From Weissella confusa (GTDB lineage: Bacteria > Bacillota > Bacilli > Lactobacillales > Lactobacillaceae), in assembly GCA_016466735.1 (NCBI GenBank), contig JAAOED010000013.1, positions 1 to 64,000 of the forward strand: a stretch of DNA of 64,000 bases, read 5' to 3'. The position numbers were made by a program, and so were the translations under genes. Of this stretch, positions 17,133-24,877 are shown piece by piece. How positions within the stretch are numbered: position 1 is the first letter of the stretch; each line of letters starts with the position of its first letter. The notes under the pieces are model-generated. The model made no database searches, was not told the DNA's origin, and worked only from the letters and a program-made list of their open reading frames with translations.

Positions 17133-17630
17133 ATGATGTTTGGATTTGGGAAGAAGAAAACAGCAGTGTTGGATCAACGACTATACAACCCGGTTATGGG
17201 TCAAGTAATTGAGTTAGAAGATGTTTCTGATCCAGTTTTTGCTGGAGGCATGATGGGCGAGGGCTTTGCGGTTGAACCGACTGGAAGTGAAGTTGTTGCA
17301 CCGGTCAGTGGGGAAGTGACAATGGTGCAAGGACACGCAGTGGGGTTCAAACGTGTCGACGGTTTAGAGATTCTGTTGCACATGGGGATTGATACGGTGT
17401 CACTAGATGGGGCGCCGTTTAAGATTACGGTGTCGGTTGGTGATGTTGTGCAAGGCGGCGATGTCATTGCGGTGGCTGATTGGGCGCAAGTTGATGCAGC
17501 TGGGTTGCCAAAGACAACGATGGTCTTGATTACGAACACAGCGGATAAGTTGGCATCAATGACACGCAACTGGCAAGACGGTGTTGAGATGGTGACCGGC
17601 GCAGAGGTCGGCACAGCGATGGCTAAGTAG
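17133..17630 (+). CDS. PTS glucose-family EIIA protein
   Basis: 165 residues, a free-standing EIIA of the glucose superfamily. H83 in LLHMGIDTVSLDG is the phosphorylated histidine and H68 in GHAVG is its active-site partner. The protein accepts phosphate from HPr and passes it to a cognate EIIB. It is 12 bases upstream of an EIIBC gene that lacks its own EIIA domain, so it is the natural partner. GGGGG precedes the tandem ATG pair at 17133/17136; either could be used. First gene of the cre-controlled operon. Confidence 0.9.
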   Translation: MMFGFGKKKTAVLDQRLYNPVMGQVIELEDVSDPVFAGGMMGEGFAVEPTGSEVVAPVSGEVTMVQGHAVGFKRVDGLEILLHMGIDTVSLDGAPFKITVSVGDVVQGGDVIAVADWAQVDAAGLPKTTMVLITNTADKLASMTRNWQDGVEMVTGAEVGTAMAK

Positions 17631-17642
17631 GGGGACAGGGTT

Positions 17643-19130
17643 ATGGCGAAAGATTATCAACCGTTAGCACGGGATATTGTGACGGCCGTTGGTGGGCCTG
17701 AAAACGTCGACAAAGTGATTCATTGTATTACCCGTTTGCGTTTTTACTTGAAGGATGAAACCAAGGCAGATTCGGAAACGATTCGCGAGATGCCAGGTGT
17801 GGCTGGGGCGGTTTACAACGAACAACTGGGTCAGTATCAAGTGGTTATTGGACAGGAGGTTGCTGATGTCTACGATGAAGTGACCAAGGTTTTGGGTCAA
17901 ACGGATGCAGATGAGCCGACTACAACCCAAGCGCCGAAGCCAACGACAACGCTGGGCTGGGTATCACATGGCTTTAAGTTACTGATTGCGACGATTACTG
18001 GGTCAATGATGCCGGTGATTGGCTTGTTGGCTGCATCTGGAATTCTGAAAGGGTTCCTAACCTTGTTCACGTTTAATTTCCATTTGATTGATACGAATTC
18101 AACGACTTATACCATCATCAATGCGATGGGGGATGCGGCGTTCTACTTCTTGCCAATCTTGGTCGGTTTTTCAGCTGCCAAGCAATTGAAGTCTGATCCA
18201 ATTACGGTAGCTGCAATTGCTGGTGTGTTGGTTCACCCAACGATTGCTGAATTATGGAGCGCGCCAACGAAGGGAATGAACGAATTGTTTGGGGTGCCGT
18301 TGAACGCCGACTTCTTTGGATTGCCCATTCACATTCCGCAATACACATATTCAATTTTTCCAATTATCTTCGGCGCGTGGCTCGCACGACCAGTAGGAAA
18401 TTGGTTTAAGAAAGTTTTGCCCGTATCATTGCGTTCGATTTTCCAGCCATTATTCACGGTCTTCATCGTCACCGCGGTTATCTTGTGTGTGATGGGACCA
18501 GTGATTTCATTGATTTCAGCCGGGATGGCGTGGTTGATTCACTTGTTGGTGACGGCGAACGAAGCGATTGCGGGGTTGATTATTGGCGGCTTGTATCAAT
18601 GCTTGGTTATTTTTGGTTTGCACTGGATGGTTATTCCGCTACTTTCAAATGATTTGGCAACGACGGGACACTCAGTATTGAACGGGTTGATTAATTTCTC
18701 AATGATTGCGCAAGCAGCCGGTGCCTTAGCGGTATTTGTTAAGTCAAAGCAAGCCAACGTTAAGGGCCTTGGCTTGGCCGGCGCCTTGTCAGGGTTCGCT
18801 GGTGTTACTGAACCCGCGGTGTACGGAATCAATTTGAAGTACGGCCGCGTCTTTTGGATGGCCAACATCGGTGGTGCCGTGGGTGGTTTCGTTGCTGGTT
18901 TGATGAAAATTGATATGTGGGGCTTCACCGGTTCTCTGATTGGGTTCCCATCATTTATCAATCCAAAGACTGGTATTGATATGAGTTTCTGGGCCTTTTG
19001 GGCAGGTAGTGCGGCGACAATTGCGGTGTCATTCTTGTGCGTTTACTTGTGGGGATTCAAGGATAGTGACACCGAGGTTGCTAAGACTGCTGAAAAGAAG
19101 AATGTGTTTAAGACAGCACAGGGGGCCTAG
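17643..19130 (+). CDS. treB: PTS trehalose-type EIIBC permease
   Basis: 495 residues. The EIIB domain (about 1-85) has the phosphorylated C28 in IHCITRLRFYL. After a Pro/Thr linker (about 95-110) comes the EIIC channel with some ten membrane segments and the sugar-site motif GVTEPAVYGINLKYGR. It imports and phosphorylates an alpha-glucoside at the membrane. Trehalose is assigned because the next gene is a trehalose-6-phosphate hydrolase; sucrose-type EIIBC proteins are close relatives, so substrate is inferred from context. No EIIA domain at the C-terminus, matching the separate EIIA upstream. Confidence 0.85.
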   Translation: MAKDYQPLARDIVTAVGGPENVDKVIHCITRLRFYLKDETKADSETIREMPGVAGAVYNEQLGQYQVVIGQEVADVYDEVTKVLGQTDADEPTTTQAPKPTTTLGWVSHGFKLLIATITGSMMPVIGLLAASGILKGFLTLFTFNFHLIDTNSTTYTIINAMGDAAFYFLPILVGFSAAKQLKSDPITVAAIAGVLVHPTIAELWSAPTKGMNELFGVPLNADFFGLPIHIPQYTYSIFPIIFGAWLARPVGNWFKKVLPVSLRSIFQPLFTVFIVTAVILCVMGPVISLISAGMAWLIHLLVTANEAIAGLIIGGLYQCLVIFGLHWMVIPLLSNDLATTGHSVLNGLINFSMIAQAAGALAVFVKSKQANVKGLGLAGALSGFAGVTEPAVYGINLKYGRVFWMANIGGAVGGFVAGLMKIDMWGFTGSLIGFPSFINPKTGIDMSFWAFWAGSAATIAVSFLCVYLWGFKDSDTEVAKTAEKKNVFKTAQGA

Positions 19131-19132
19131 TG

Positions 19133-20764
19133 ATGAGTTTTCACGATAAAGTGGTGTATCAAATTTATCCCAAATCATTCAACGATTCGAATGGGGATGG
19201 AATTGGTGATTTGCCCGGCATTATTGAAAAGGTGCCTTATCTAGCTGATTTGGGCGTGGACGTTCTTTGGCTGAATCCATTCTATCCATCGCCACAGCGT
19301 GATAATGGGTATGACATTTCTGACTACACGGCAGTTGATCCACGGTTTGGGACCATGGCTGATTTTGAAGAATTGGTTGCAGTTGCCCAAGCGTATGACA
19401 TGGGCTTGATGTTGGATATGGTGCTCAATCACGTTTCGACTGAGCACGAATGGTTCCAAAAGGCGTTGGCTGGTGATGCAACATATCAGGATTATTTTAT
19501 TCTGCGTGATGAGCCCAATAATTGGCCATCTAAGTTTGGTGGCAATGCTTGGGCGCCATTTGGAAATACAGGTAAATACTATCTGCATTTATATGATGAA
19601 ACGCAGGCGGATTTGAATTGGCGCAACCCGGCCGTGCGTCGTGAGTTGCAAGACGTGGTGAATTTCTGGCTAGATAAGGGTGCAGTTGGACTGCGTTTTG
19701 ATGTCATCAATGTAATCGGCAAAGATGAGTTGTTGCGCGATAACGCGGTGAATGAAGGTAAAGCCGAGTACACTGATACGCCGGTTGTGCACGATTACTT
19801 GCAAGAACTGCATGCTGCGACCTTTGGAAAACGGGATGGCATTATGACAGTTGGCGAGATGAGTTCAACCACTGTCGAAAACTGCATTATGTACACACGA
19901 CCTGACCGTCAAGAACTATCAATGACGTTCAACTTCCATCATCTGAAGGTGGATTACAAAGCTGGCCAAAAGTGGACCGATGCGCCGGCTGACTTTAAGC
20001 AGTTGCGTGATTTATTACATGAATGGAATGTGGGGATGTCGCAAGGCGGTGGTTGGAATGCATGGTTCTGGAATAATCACGACCAACCACGAGCGTTGAA
20101 TCGCTTCATCGATGGGGAGAACTATCGCGAAGTTGGTGCCAAGATGCTGGCAGCTAGCATTCATTTAAATCGTGGCACACCTTATATCTATATGGGTGAA
20201 GAAATCGGCATGGTGGATCCAGACTTCGATAACATAGCGGATTATGTCGATGTTGAAAGTTGGCATGCTTATGAAATGCTACAAGCGCAAGGCAAGTCCG
20301 CGGAAGAAGCGTTTGCGATTGTTGCTAAGAAGTCACGTGATAATTCACGAACACCAATGCAATGGGATGCCACTGAAAATGCCGGCTTTACGACAGGGAC
20401 GCCGTGGTTGAAAGTTGGCACGCATTATAAGGATATTAATGTTGCTGACGAAATGTTGAACGGCAGCATTCGTTCTTTCTATCAACAGATCATCACGTTG
20501 CGTAAGACGGAACCGGTTATTGCGGAAGGTGATTATGAACCTTGGATGCCGGATCATAATCAGGTGTATGCCTACATTCGTAGTCTGAACGGTACGCAAC
20601 TGCTGGTGTTGAATAACTTTAGCAATGCAGCAACGAAGATTTCAATACCGGAGTGTTTTGTGACGGGGGATGTCCTAATTTCAAATTACGATGATGTCAC
20701 GGTTGCTGGTGTACAGCGGTTAGAACCTTATCAAACACTGACAATAATTAGTCGAAAAGTATAA
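19133..20764 (+). CDS. treC: Trehalose-6-phosphate hydrolase (GH13 alpha-glucosidase)
   Basis: 543 residues. It splits imported trehalose-6-phosphate to glucose and glucose-6-phosphate in the cytoplasm. GH13 catalytic residues are visible: nucleophile D190 in VGLRFDVINVI, acid/base E242 in TVGEMSSTTVENC, and D317 in WNNHDQPR. The stretches SPQRDNGYDI and ELSMTFNFHHLKVDY match TreC rather than oligo-1,6-glucosidases. ATG 19133 is preferred over GTG 19130 because GGGGG lies seven bases upstream; it starts two bases after the EIIBC stop. No TreR-type repressor is nearby. Confidence 0.87.
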   Translation: MSFHDKVVYQIYPKSFNDSNGDGIGDLPGIIEKVPYLADLGVDVLWLNPFYPSPQRDNGYDISDYTAVDPRFGTMADFEELVAVAQAYDMGLMLDMVLNHVSTEHEWFQKALAGDATYQDYFILRDEPNNWPSKFGGNAWAPFGNTGKYYLHLYDETQADLNWRNPAVRRELQDVVNFWLDKGAVGLRFDVINVIGKDELLRDNAVNEGKAEYTDTPVVHDYLQELHAATFGKRDGIMTVGEMSSTTVENCIMYTRPDRQELSMTFNFHHLKVDYKAGQKWTDAPADFKQLRDLLHEWNVGMSQGGGWNAWFWNNHDQPRALNRFIDGENYREVGAKMLAASIHLNRGTPYIYMGEEIGMVDPDFDNIADYVDVESWHAYEMLQAQGKSAEEAFAIVAKKSRDNSRTPMQWDATENAGFTTGTPWLKVGTHYKDINVADEMLNGSIRSFYQQIITLRKTEPVIAEGDYEPWMPDHNQVYAYIRSLNGTQLLVLNNFSNAATKISIPECFVTGDVLISNYDDVTVAGVQRLEPYQTLTIISRKV

Positions 20765-20824
20765 TCGTTAAGTTCATAAACGCTTGGTAATCTACTTTTA
20801 GCGTTGGGTGAGAACAAATAATCG

Positions 20825-20861
20825 AGAAAGAGAAATTTACTCCGGTAAATTTCTCTTTCTT
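20825..20861 (+). terminator. Terminator of the trehalose operon
   Basis: A perfect 16-bp stem (AGAAAGAGAAATTTAC at 20825-20840 with its complement at 20845-20860) with a TCCG loop. Confidence 0.8.
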
Positions 20862-20960
20862 AGTATATAAAGACGCAAACCCACTAGTTACGCGGTTCAC
20901 AAGGCGTTTATTAACTTACTTAAAAATATAAAAACGCATACATTTTCAGTTATAAATCAC

Positions 20961-20989
20961 TTATTTTCATGAAAATTTCATGAAAATAA
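20961..20989. promoter_or_regulatory. 29-bp perfect dyad upstream of adhE
   Basis: The half-site TTATTTTCATGAAA (20961-20974), one centre base and its exact complement (20976-20989) form a 14+1+14 palindrome. It nests two copies of TTTTCATGAAAA. It is 205 bases before the adhE start and about 120 before the promoter. It looks like a protein-binding site; the binding protein is unknown. The rest of the 429-base gap 20765-21193 holds the terminator, a Rex-like site and the promoter, and no gene. Confidence 0.65.
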
Positions 20990-21016
20990 AACAAACAGTT
21001 GCGCTATATTGACCTT

Positions 21017-21034
21017 ATGTGATATTATTCACTT
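21017..21034. promoter_or_regulatory. Rex-like operator upstream of adhE
   Basis: ATGTGA-TATTAT-TCACTT resembles the Rex consensus TTGTGA-N6-TCACAA (nine of twelve half-site bases). Rex represses fermentation genes when NADH is low and adhE is a standard target. A further half-site TTGTGAA at 21119-21125 lies inside the promoter spacer. Confidence 0.6.
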
Positions 21035-21107
21035 GTAGAAAAAAGAGACGCGAAAGGTTGGTATGACGCATATGTTTGGTGAAAATAATCGATTTTGGCA
21101 AATGGTG

Positions 21108-21135
21108 TTGACAACGTTTTGTGAAATGATATACT
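21108..21135 (+). promoter_or_regulatory. Sigma-A promoter of adhE
   Basis: TTGACA, 16-bp spacer, TATACT: a near-consensus promoter 59 bases before the start codon, in line with adhE being highly expressed in heterofermenters. Confidence 0.85.
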
Positions 21136-21193
21136 AAGTATGTTAATAAATGAGCAAACGAATTTTTTGAAAGATATTTGAGAGGTTATAATC

Positions 21194-23890
21194 ATGGCTG
21201 ATGCACCTAAGAAGAAGGTACTAACGGAAGAAGAAAAGGCAGCACGTTTCGAAGCTGCTAAGAAGATGACTTCAGAATTGGTTGACAAGTCTGAAGTTGC
21301 GTTGAAGGAATTCTCAACGTTCACACAAGAACAAGTTGATAAGATCGTTGCTGCAATGGCATTGGCTGGATCAGAAAACTCATTGTTGTTGGCCCACGAA
21401 GCTCACGATGAAACTGGTCGTGGTGTTGTTGAAGATAAGGATACGAAGAACCGCTTCGCATCAGAATCTGTTTACAACGCTATCAAGAACGACAAGACGG
21501 TTGGCGTTATCTCAGAAGATCGCGTGACTGGTAAGATTGAATTGGCAGCCCCACTTGGAATCTTGGCTGGTATCGTGCCTACGACTAACCCAACTTCAAC
21601 GACTATTTTCAAGTCAATGTTGGCTGCTAAGACGCGTAACACGATTGTCTTCGCCTTCCACCCACAAGCTCAAAAGTCATCAGCACACGCTGCTAAGATC
21701 GTTTACGATGCAGCCGTTGCCGCTGGTGCTCCTAAGAACTTCATCCAATGGATTGAGAAGCCATCACTAGATGGAACGACGACTTTGATTCAAAACCCAA
21801 AGATTGCTTCAATCTTGGCTACTGGTGGACCTTCAATGGTTAACGCCGCTTTGAAGTCAGGAAACCCATCAATGGGTGTTGGAGCTGGTAACGGTGCCGT
21901 ATTCGTTGACGCAACTGCTAACATCGACCGCGCTGTTGAAGACTTGCTATTGTCAAAGCGTTTTGACAACGGTATGATTTGTGCCACTGAAAACTCATTG
22001 GTTATCGAAGCTCCTGTATACGATGAAGTTATGCGCAAGTTGCAAGAACAAGGTGCATACTTGACGCCAAAGAAGGACTACGAGAAGGTTGCTAACTTCG
22101 TCTTCAAGCCAAACGCTGAAGGATTCGGTGTTAACGGACCGGTTGCCGGAATGTCAGGTAAGTGGATTGCCGAGCAATCAGGTTTGAAGTTGCCAGAAGA
22201 CAAGGATGTTTTGTTGTTCGAATTGGACAAGAAGAACATCGGTGAAGCTTTGTCATCAGAAAAGTTGAGCCCATTGTTGTCAGTTTACAAGGCTGCTGAC
22301 CGCGAAGACGCTATCGAAATCGTACGCGCTTTGTTGAACTACCAAGGTGCAGGACACAACGCTGCTATCCAAATCGGTGCCCAAGACGATCCATTCGTTA
22401 AGGAATACGCCGACAAGATTGAAGCATCACGTATCTTGGTTAACCAACCAGACTCAATCGGTGGTGTTGGAGATATCTACACTGACGCAATGCGCCCATC
22501 ATTGACGCTTGGAACTGGATCATGGGGGAAGAATTCATTGTCACACAACTTGTCAACTTACGATTTGCTTAACATCAAGACGGTTGCCCGTCGTCGTAAC
22601 CGCCCACAATGGGTACGTTTGCCAAAGGACATCTACTACGAGTCAAACGCAATCACGTACTTGCAAGAATTGCCAAACATTGATCGCGCCTTCATCGTTG
22701 CCGACCCAGGAATGGTTAAGTTCGGCTTCGTAGACAAGATTTTGGACCAATTTGCTTTGCGCCAAGACCAAGTGAAGACGTCAATCTACGGTTCAGTACA
22801 ACCTGACCCAACTATCGGTCAAGCTATCGAAATTGCCCGTCAAATGTCAGAATTCCAACCAGACACTGTTGTCTTGATTGGTGGAGGTTCAGCTCTTGAC
22901 GCTGGTAAGATTGCTCGCTTCTTGTACGAGTACTCTGCAGAAGAGGGTCACGAAGGAATCTTGAACGACGATGCTGCCTTGAAGGAATTGTTCGGCGAGT
23001 TGGCACAAAAGTTCATGGATATCCGTAAGCGTATCGTGAAGTTCGATCACCAACACTTGACGCAAATGGTTGCTATCCCAACGACGTCAGGAACTGGTTC
23101 AGAAGTAACGCCATTTGCCGTTATTACTGACGACGAAACGCACGTTAAGTACCCATTGGCTGACTATGAGTTGACGCCACAAGTTGCCATCGTGGACCCA
23201 GAGTTCGTTATGACGGTGCCAAAGCGCACGGTTGCCTTCTCAGGTTTGGACGCTTTGTCACACGCCTTGGAGTCATACGTTTCAGTTATGGCCTCAGAAT
23301 TCACTCGTCCATGGGCTTTGCAAGCTATCAAGTTGATCTTCGATAACTTGGAGACGTCATACAAGTACGACCCAGCTAACCCAACTAAGGAAGGCCAAGA
23401 AGCACGTTCAAAGATGCACTACGCTTCAACGTTGGCAGGTATGTCATTTGCCAATGCCTTCTTGGGAATTAACCACGCCTTGGCTCACAAGACTGGTGGT
23501 GCCTTCGGTTTGCCTCACGGATTGGCTATCTCAATCGCCATGAAGCACGTTATCAAGTTCAACGCGGTTACTGGAAACGTAAAGCGTACGCCATTCCCAC
23601 GTTACGAGACTTACACGGCACAAAAGGATTACGCTGATATCGCTCGCTACCTTGGTTTGCAAGGAAAGGACGATGCTGAATTGGTTGAAGCATTGTTGGC
23701 TAAGATTGACCAATTGTTCGCTGGTGTAGAAGTTGTTCCAACTTTGTCAGCAAACGGTGTATCAAAGGCTGACTTTGACAAGGCTTTGGAGACTTTACCT
23801 GACTTGGTATACAACGACCAAACGACGCCAGGTAACCCACGTCAACCACGTTTGGAAGAGATCCGCACTTTGTTGTCAGACCAATTCTAA
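21194..23890 (+). CDS. adhE: Bifunctional acetaldehyde-CoA/alcohol dehydrogenase
   Basis: 898 residues with both domains intact. The N-terminal aldehyde dehydrogenase (about 25-450) has catalytic C263 in NGMICATENS. The C-terminal iron-dependent alcohol dehydrogenase (about 470-890) has the NAD-binding GGGSALDAGK at 563-572 and metal-site histidines in SGLDALSHALE, NHALAHKTGG and FGLPHG. It reduces acetyl-CoA through acetaldehyde to ethanol, reoxidising two NADH, the main electron sink when sugars go through the phosphoketolase pathway. GAGAGG precedes the start. Codon use is strongly biased, a sign of high expression. Monocistronic. Confidence 0.97.
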   Translation: MADAPKKKVLTEEEKAARFEAAKKMTSELVDKSEVALKEFSTFTQEQVDKIVAAMALAGSENSLLLAHEAHDETGRGVVEDKDTKNRFASESVYNAIKNDKTVGVISEDRVTGKIELAAPLGILAGIVPTTNPTSTTIFKSMLAAKTRNTIVFAFHPQAQKSSAHAAKIVYDAAVAAGAPKNFIQWIEKPSLDGTTTLIQNPKIASILATGGPSMVNAALKSGNPSMGVGAGNGAVFVDATANIDRAVEDLLLSKRFDNGMICATENSLVIEAPVYDEVMRKLQEQGAYLTPKKDYEKVANFVFKPNAEGFGVNGPVAGMSGKWIAEQSGLKLPEDKDVLLFELDKKNIGEALSSEKLSPLLSVYKAADREDAIEIVRALLNYQGAGHNAAIQIGAQDDPFVKEYADKIEASRILVNQPDSIGGVGDIYTDAMRPSLTLGTGSWGKNSLSHNLSTYDLLNIKTVARRRNRPQWVRLPKDIYYESNAITYLQELPNIDRAFIVADPGMVKFGFVDKILDQFALRQDQVKTSIYGSVQPDPTIGQAIEIARQMSEFQPDTVVLIGGGSALDAGKIARFLYEYSAEEGHEGILNDDAALKELFGELAQKFMDIRKRIVKFDHQHLTQMVAIPTTSGTGSEVTPFAVITDDETHVKYPLADYELTPQVAIVDPEFVMTVPKRTVAFSGLDALSHALESYVSVMASEFTRPWALQAIKLIFDNLETSYKYDPANPTKEGQEARSKMHYASTLAGMSFANAFLGINHALAHKTGGAFGLPHGLAISIAMKHVIKFNAVTGNVKRTPFPRYETYTAQKDYADIARYLGLQGKDDAELVEALLAKIDQLFAGVEVVPTLSANGVSKADFDKALETLPDLVYNDQTTPGNPRQPRLEEIRTLLSDQF

Positions 23891-23922
23891 TCTAGGTTAA
23901 CGCCTCACAACTCAATATCTAT

Positions 23923-23962
23923 AGCACCCACAAACTACAGCCATGGTTTGTGGGTGCTTTTG
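23923..23962 (+). terminator. Terminator of adhE
   Basis: AGCACCCACAAAC pairs perfectly with GTTTGTGGGTGCT (13 bp), followed by four T. Confidence 0.9.
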
Positions 23963-23981
23963 GTTTAGGTAGTTGTTAGTG

Positions 23982-24528
23982 TCCGACCTAACGGTCGGAG
24001 TGACCTGCCCCTTCTTTAGGCTCGCTAACCCAAGTGGACCATGACCTGTGGGGAGCGGAGTCCACTGCGTTGCAGCGTACACCTTTACCTCCTCGTGGCT
24101 CTAAGCGGGAAACCCGCTAAGAACCCACACCCACGGGTCAAGGTCCGCTTGGGTCTATACGCTCGGCGGGGCAGGTCACAGCAGCCGAGTAATACTCTGA
24201 TATTTTGATTTTCATCCACCGTGATACTACAAGATGAACGGTTCAACTATTTATTTTGCAGTAGATGAAAATCTGAAATAGACTAGAATATCTTGGCTGC
24301 TGGCATGGGATTTGGTTGGGGTGGTGGTGCGGAGCTCCTGCGATATTAGCCGGTGACAAAGCGAGGACAGGAGCACCAATTATCACTTAGTAGCAGTGGA
24401 TTTCAAGCCGATAGGCGCGGAAACACGCTGAGACTTAGTGAGAATGGGACTCCGTCGCCACCAGCTTATATTGTAGGACGGAGCACCGCCACCCCAACCA
24501 AATCCCATGCTTCGACGCAACGCGTCGA
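23982..24528. ncRNA. Candidate large structured RNA (five abutting stem structures)
   Basis: This gene-free stretch folds on paper into five helices that touch end to end. H1: 23982-23999, 7 bp with loop TAAC. A: 24000-24179, a 12-bp closing stem, an internal loop, then a 24-pair helix (24028-24052 with 24130-24154) with one A-A mismatch and two G-U pairs; inside lie a 7-pair hairpin (24058-24065 with 24095-24101) and AGCGGG/CCCGCT at 24104-24118. B: 24179-24302, an 11-pair base helix and a 10-bp GATTTTCATC helix. C: 24303-24510, a 28-bp helix with one G-U pair, then some 16 more pairs. H5: 24512-24528, 7 bp with loop AAC. Most mismatches are G-U, as in selected RNA. Strand unknown; it sits between the adhE terminator and a new promoter. 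Stacked palindromic mobile elements are the main alternative. Confidence 0.45.
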
Positions 24529-24574
24529 CACTCACCACCAACAAAAGTTCCAACAAACAATCAACCACGTATTT

Positions 24575-24583
24575 TGATAAAAT
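24575..24583 (+). promoter_or_regulatory. Extended -10 promoter of the 49-residue ORF
   Basis: TGaTAAAAT lies 29 bases before the start codon, just after the helical region, and has no clear -35. Confidence 0.5.
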
Positions 24584-24611
24584 AGAGGTGTCGAAAAGGA
24601 GGGGCTTGGCG

Positions 24612-24761
24612 ATGCAACATGAAGAAAGAATTGCGGTCACGCAAACAAAGAAGTCTTTGGGGAAAGATGTGCCAGAGAAGCCTTTTAAGGGCTATGAAGA
24701 AACTTGTTTTGGACCATATTCTGATTTAATTACTGACTTCGGTAGTTACGGTTGGCGATAG
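24612..24761 (+). CDS. 49-residue protein of unknown function
   Basis: A compact transcription unit supports this short gene: an extended -10, AAGGAGGGG seven bases before ATG 24612, and a terminator right after the stop. The product (MQHEERIAVTQTKKSLGKDV to ITDFGSYGWR) is polar, has no signal peptide or membrane segment and contains one cysteine. The frame stays open upstream to 24507, but that part crosses the structured region and lacks a ribosome site. Family not recognised; it is not an obvious bacteriocin or toxin. Confidence 0.6.
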   Translation: MQHEERIAVTQTKKSLGKDVPEKPFKGYEETCFGPYSDLITDFGSYGWR

Positions 24762-24766
24762 TGAAC

Positions 24767-24799
24767 AATGCCTCGGACGAAAAATTCCGGGGCATTTTT
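24767..24799 (+). terminator. Terminator of the 49-residue ORF
   Basis: AATGCCTCGG pairs with CCGGGGCATT (one wobble), followed by five T. Confidence 0.85.
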
Positions 24800-24800
24800 G

Positions 24801-24830
24801 TTGCAGGGGCTTAGCGCGAATCTGTATACT
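24801..24830 (+). promoter_or_regulatory. Promoter of the broken MucBP gene
   Basis: TTGCAG, 18-bp spacer, TATACT, placed 48 bases before the GTG at 24878. Its presence suggests the gene downstream was recently functional. Confidence 0.6.
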
Positions 24831-24877
24831 TTGCGTTAACGAAAAACAGTAGCAAACCCAAACCAAAGAGAGTATAG

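Noticed and set aside
23982..24528. Known housekeeping RNA (RNase P, tmRNA, SRP, 6S) or group I/II intron
   Set aside because: None of the characteristic conserved sequences of these RNAs could be found on either strand.
24353..24577. Open frame of 74 codons, and an opposite one at 24383-24640, in the structured region
   Set aside because: Both cross helix arms and hairpins, have no ribosome site, and read as shadow frames of palindromic DNA.
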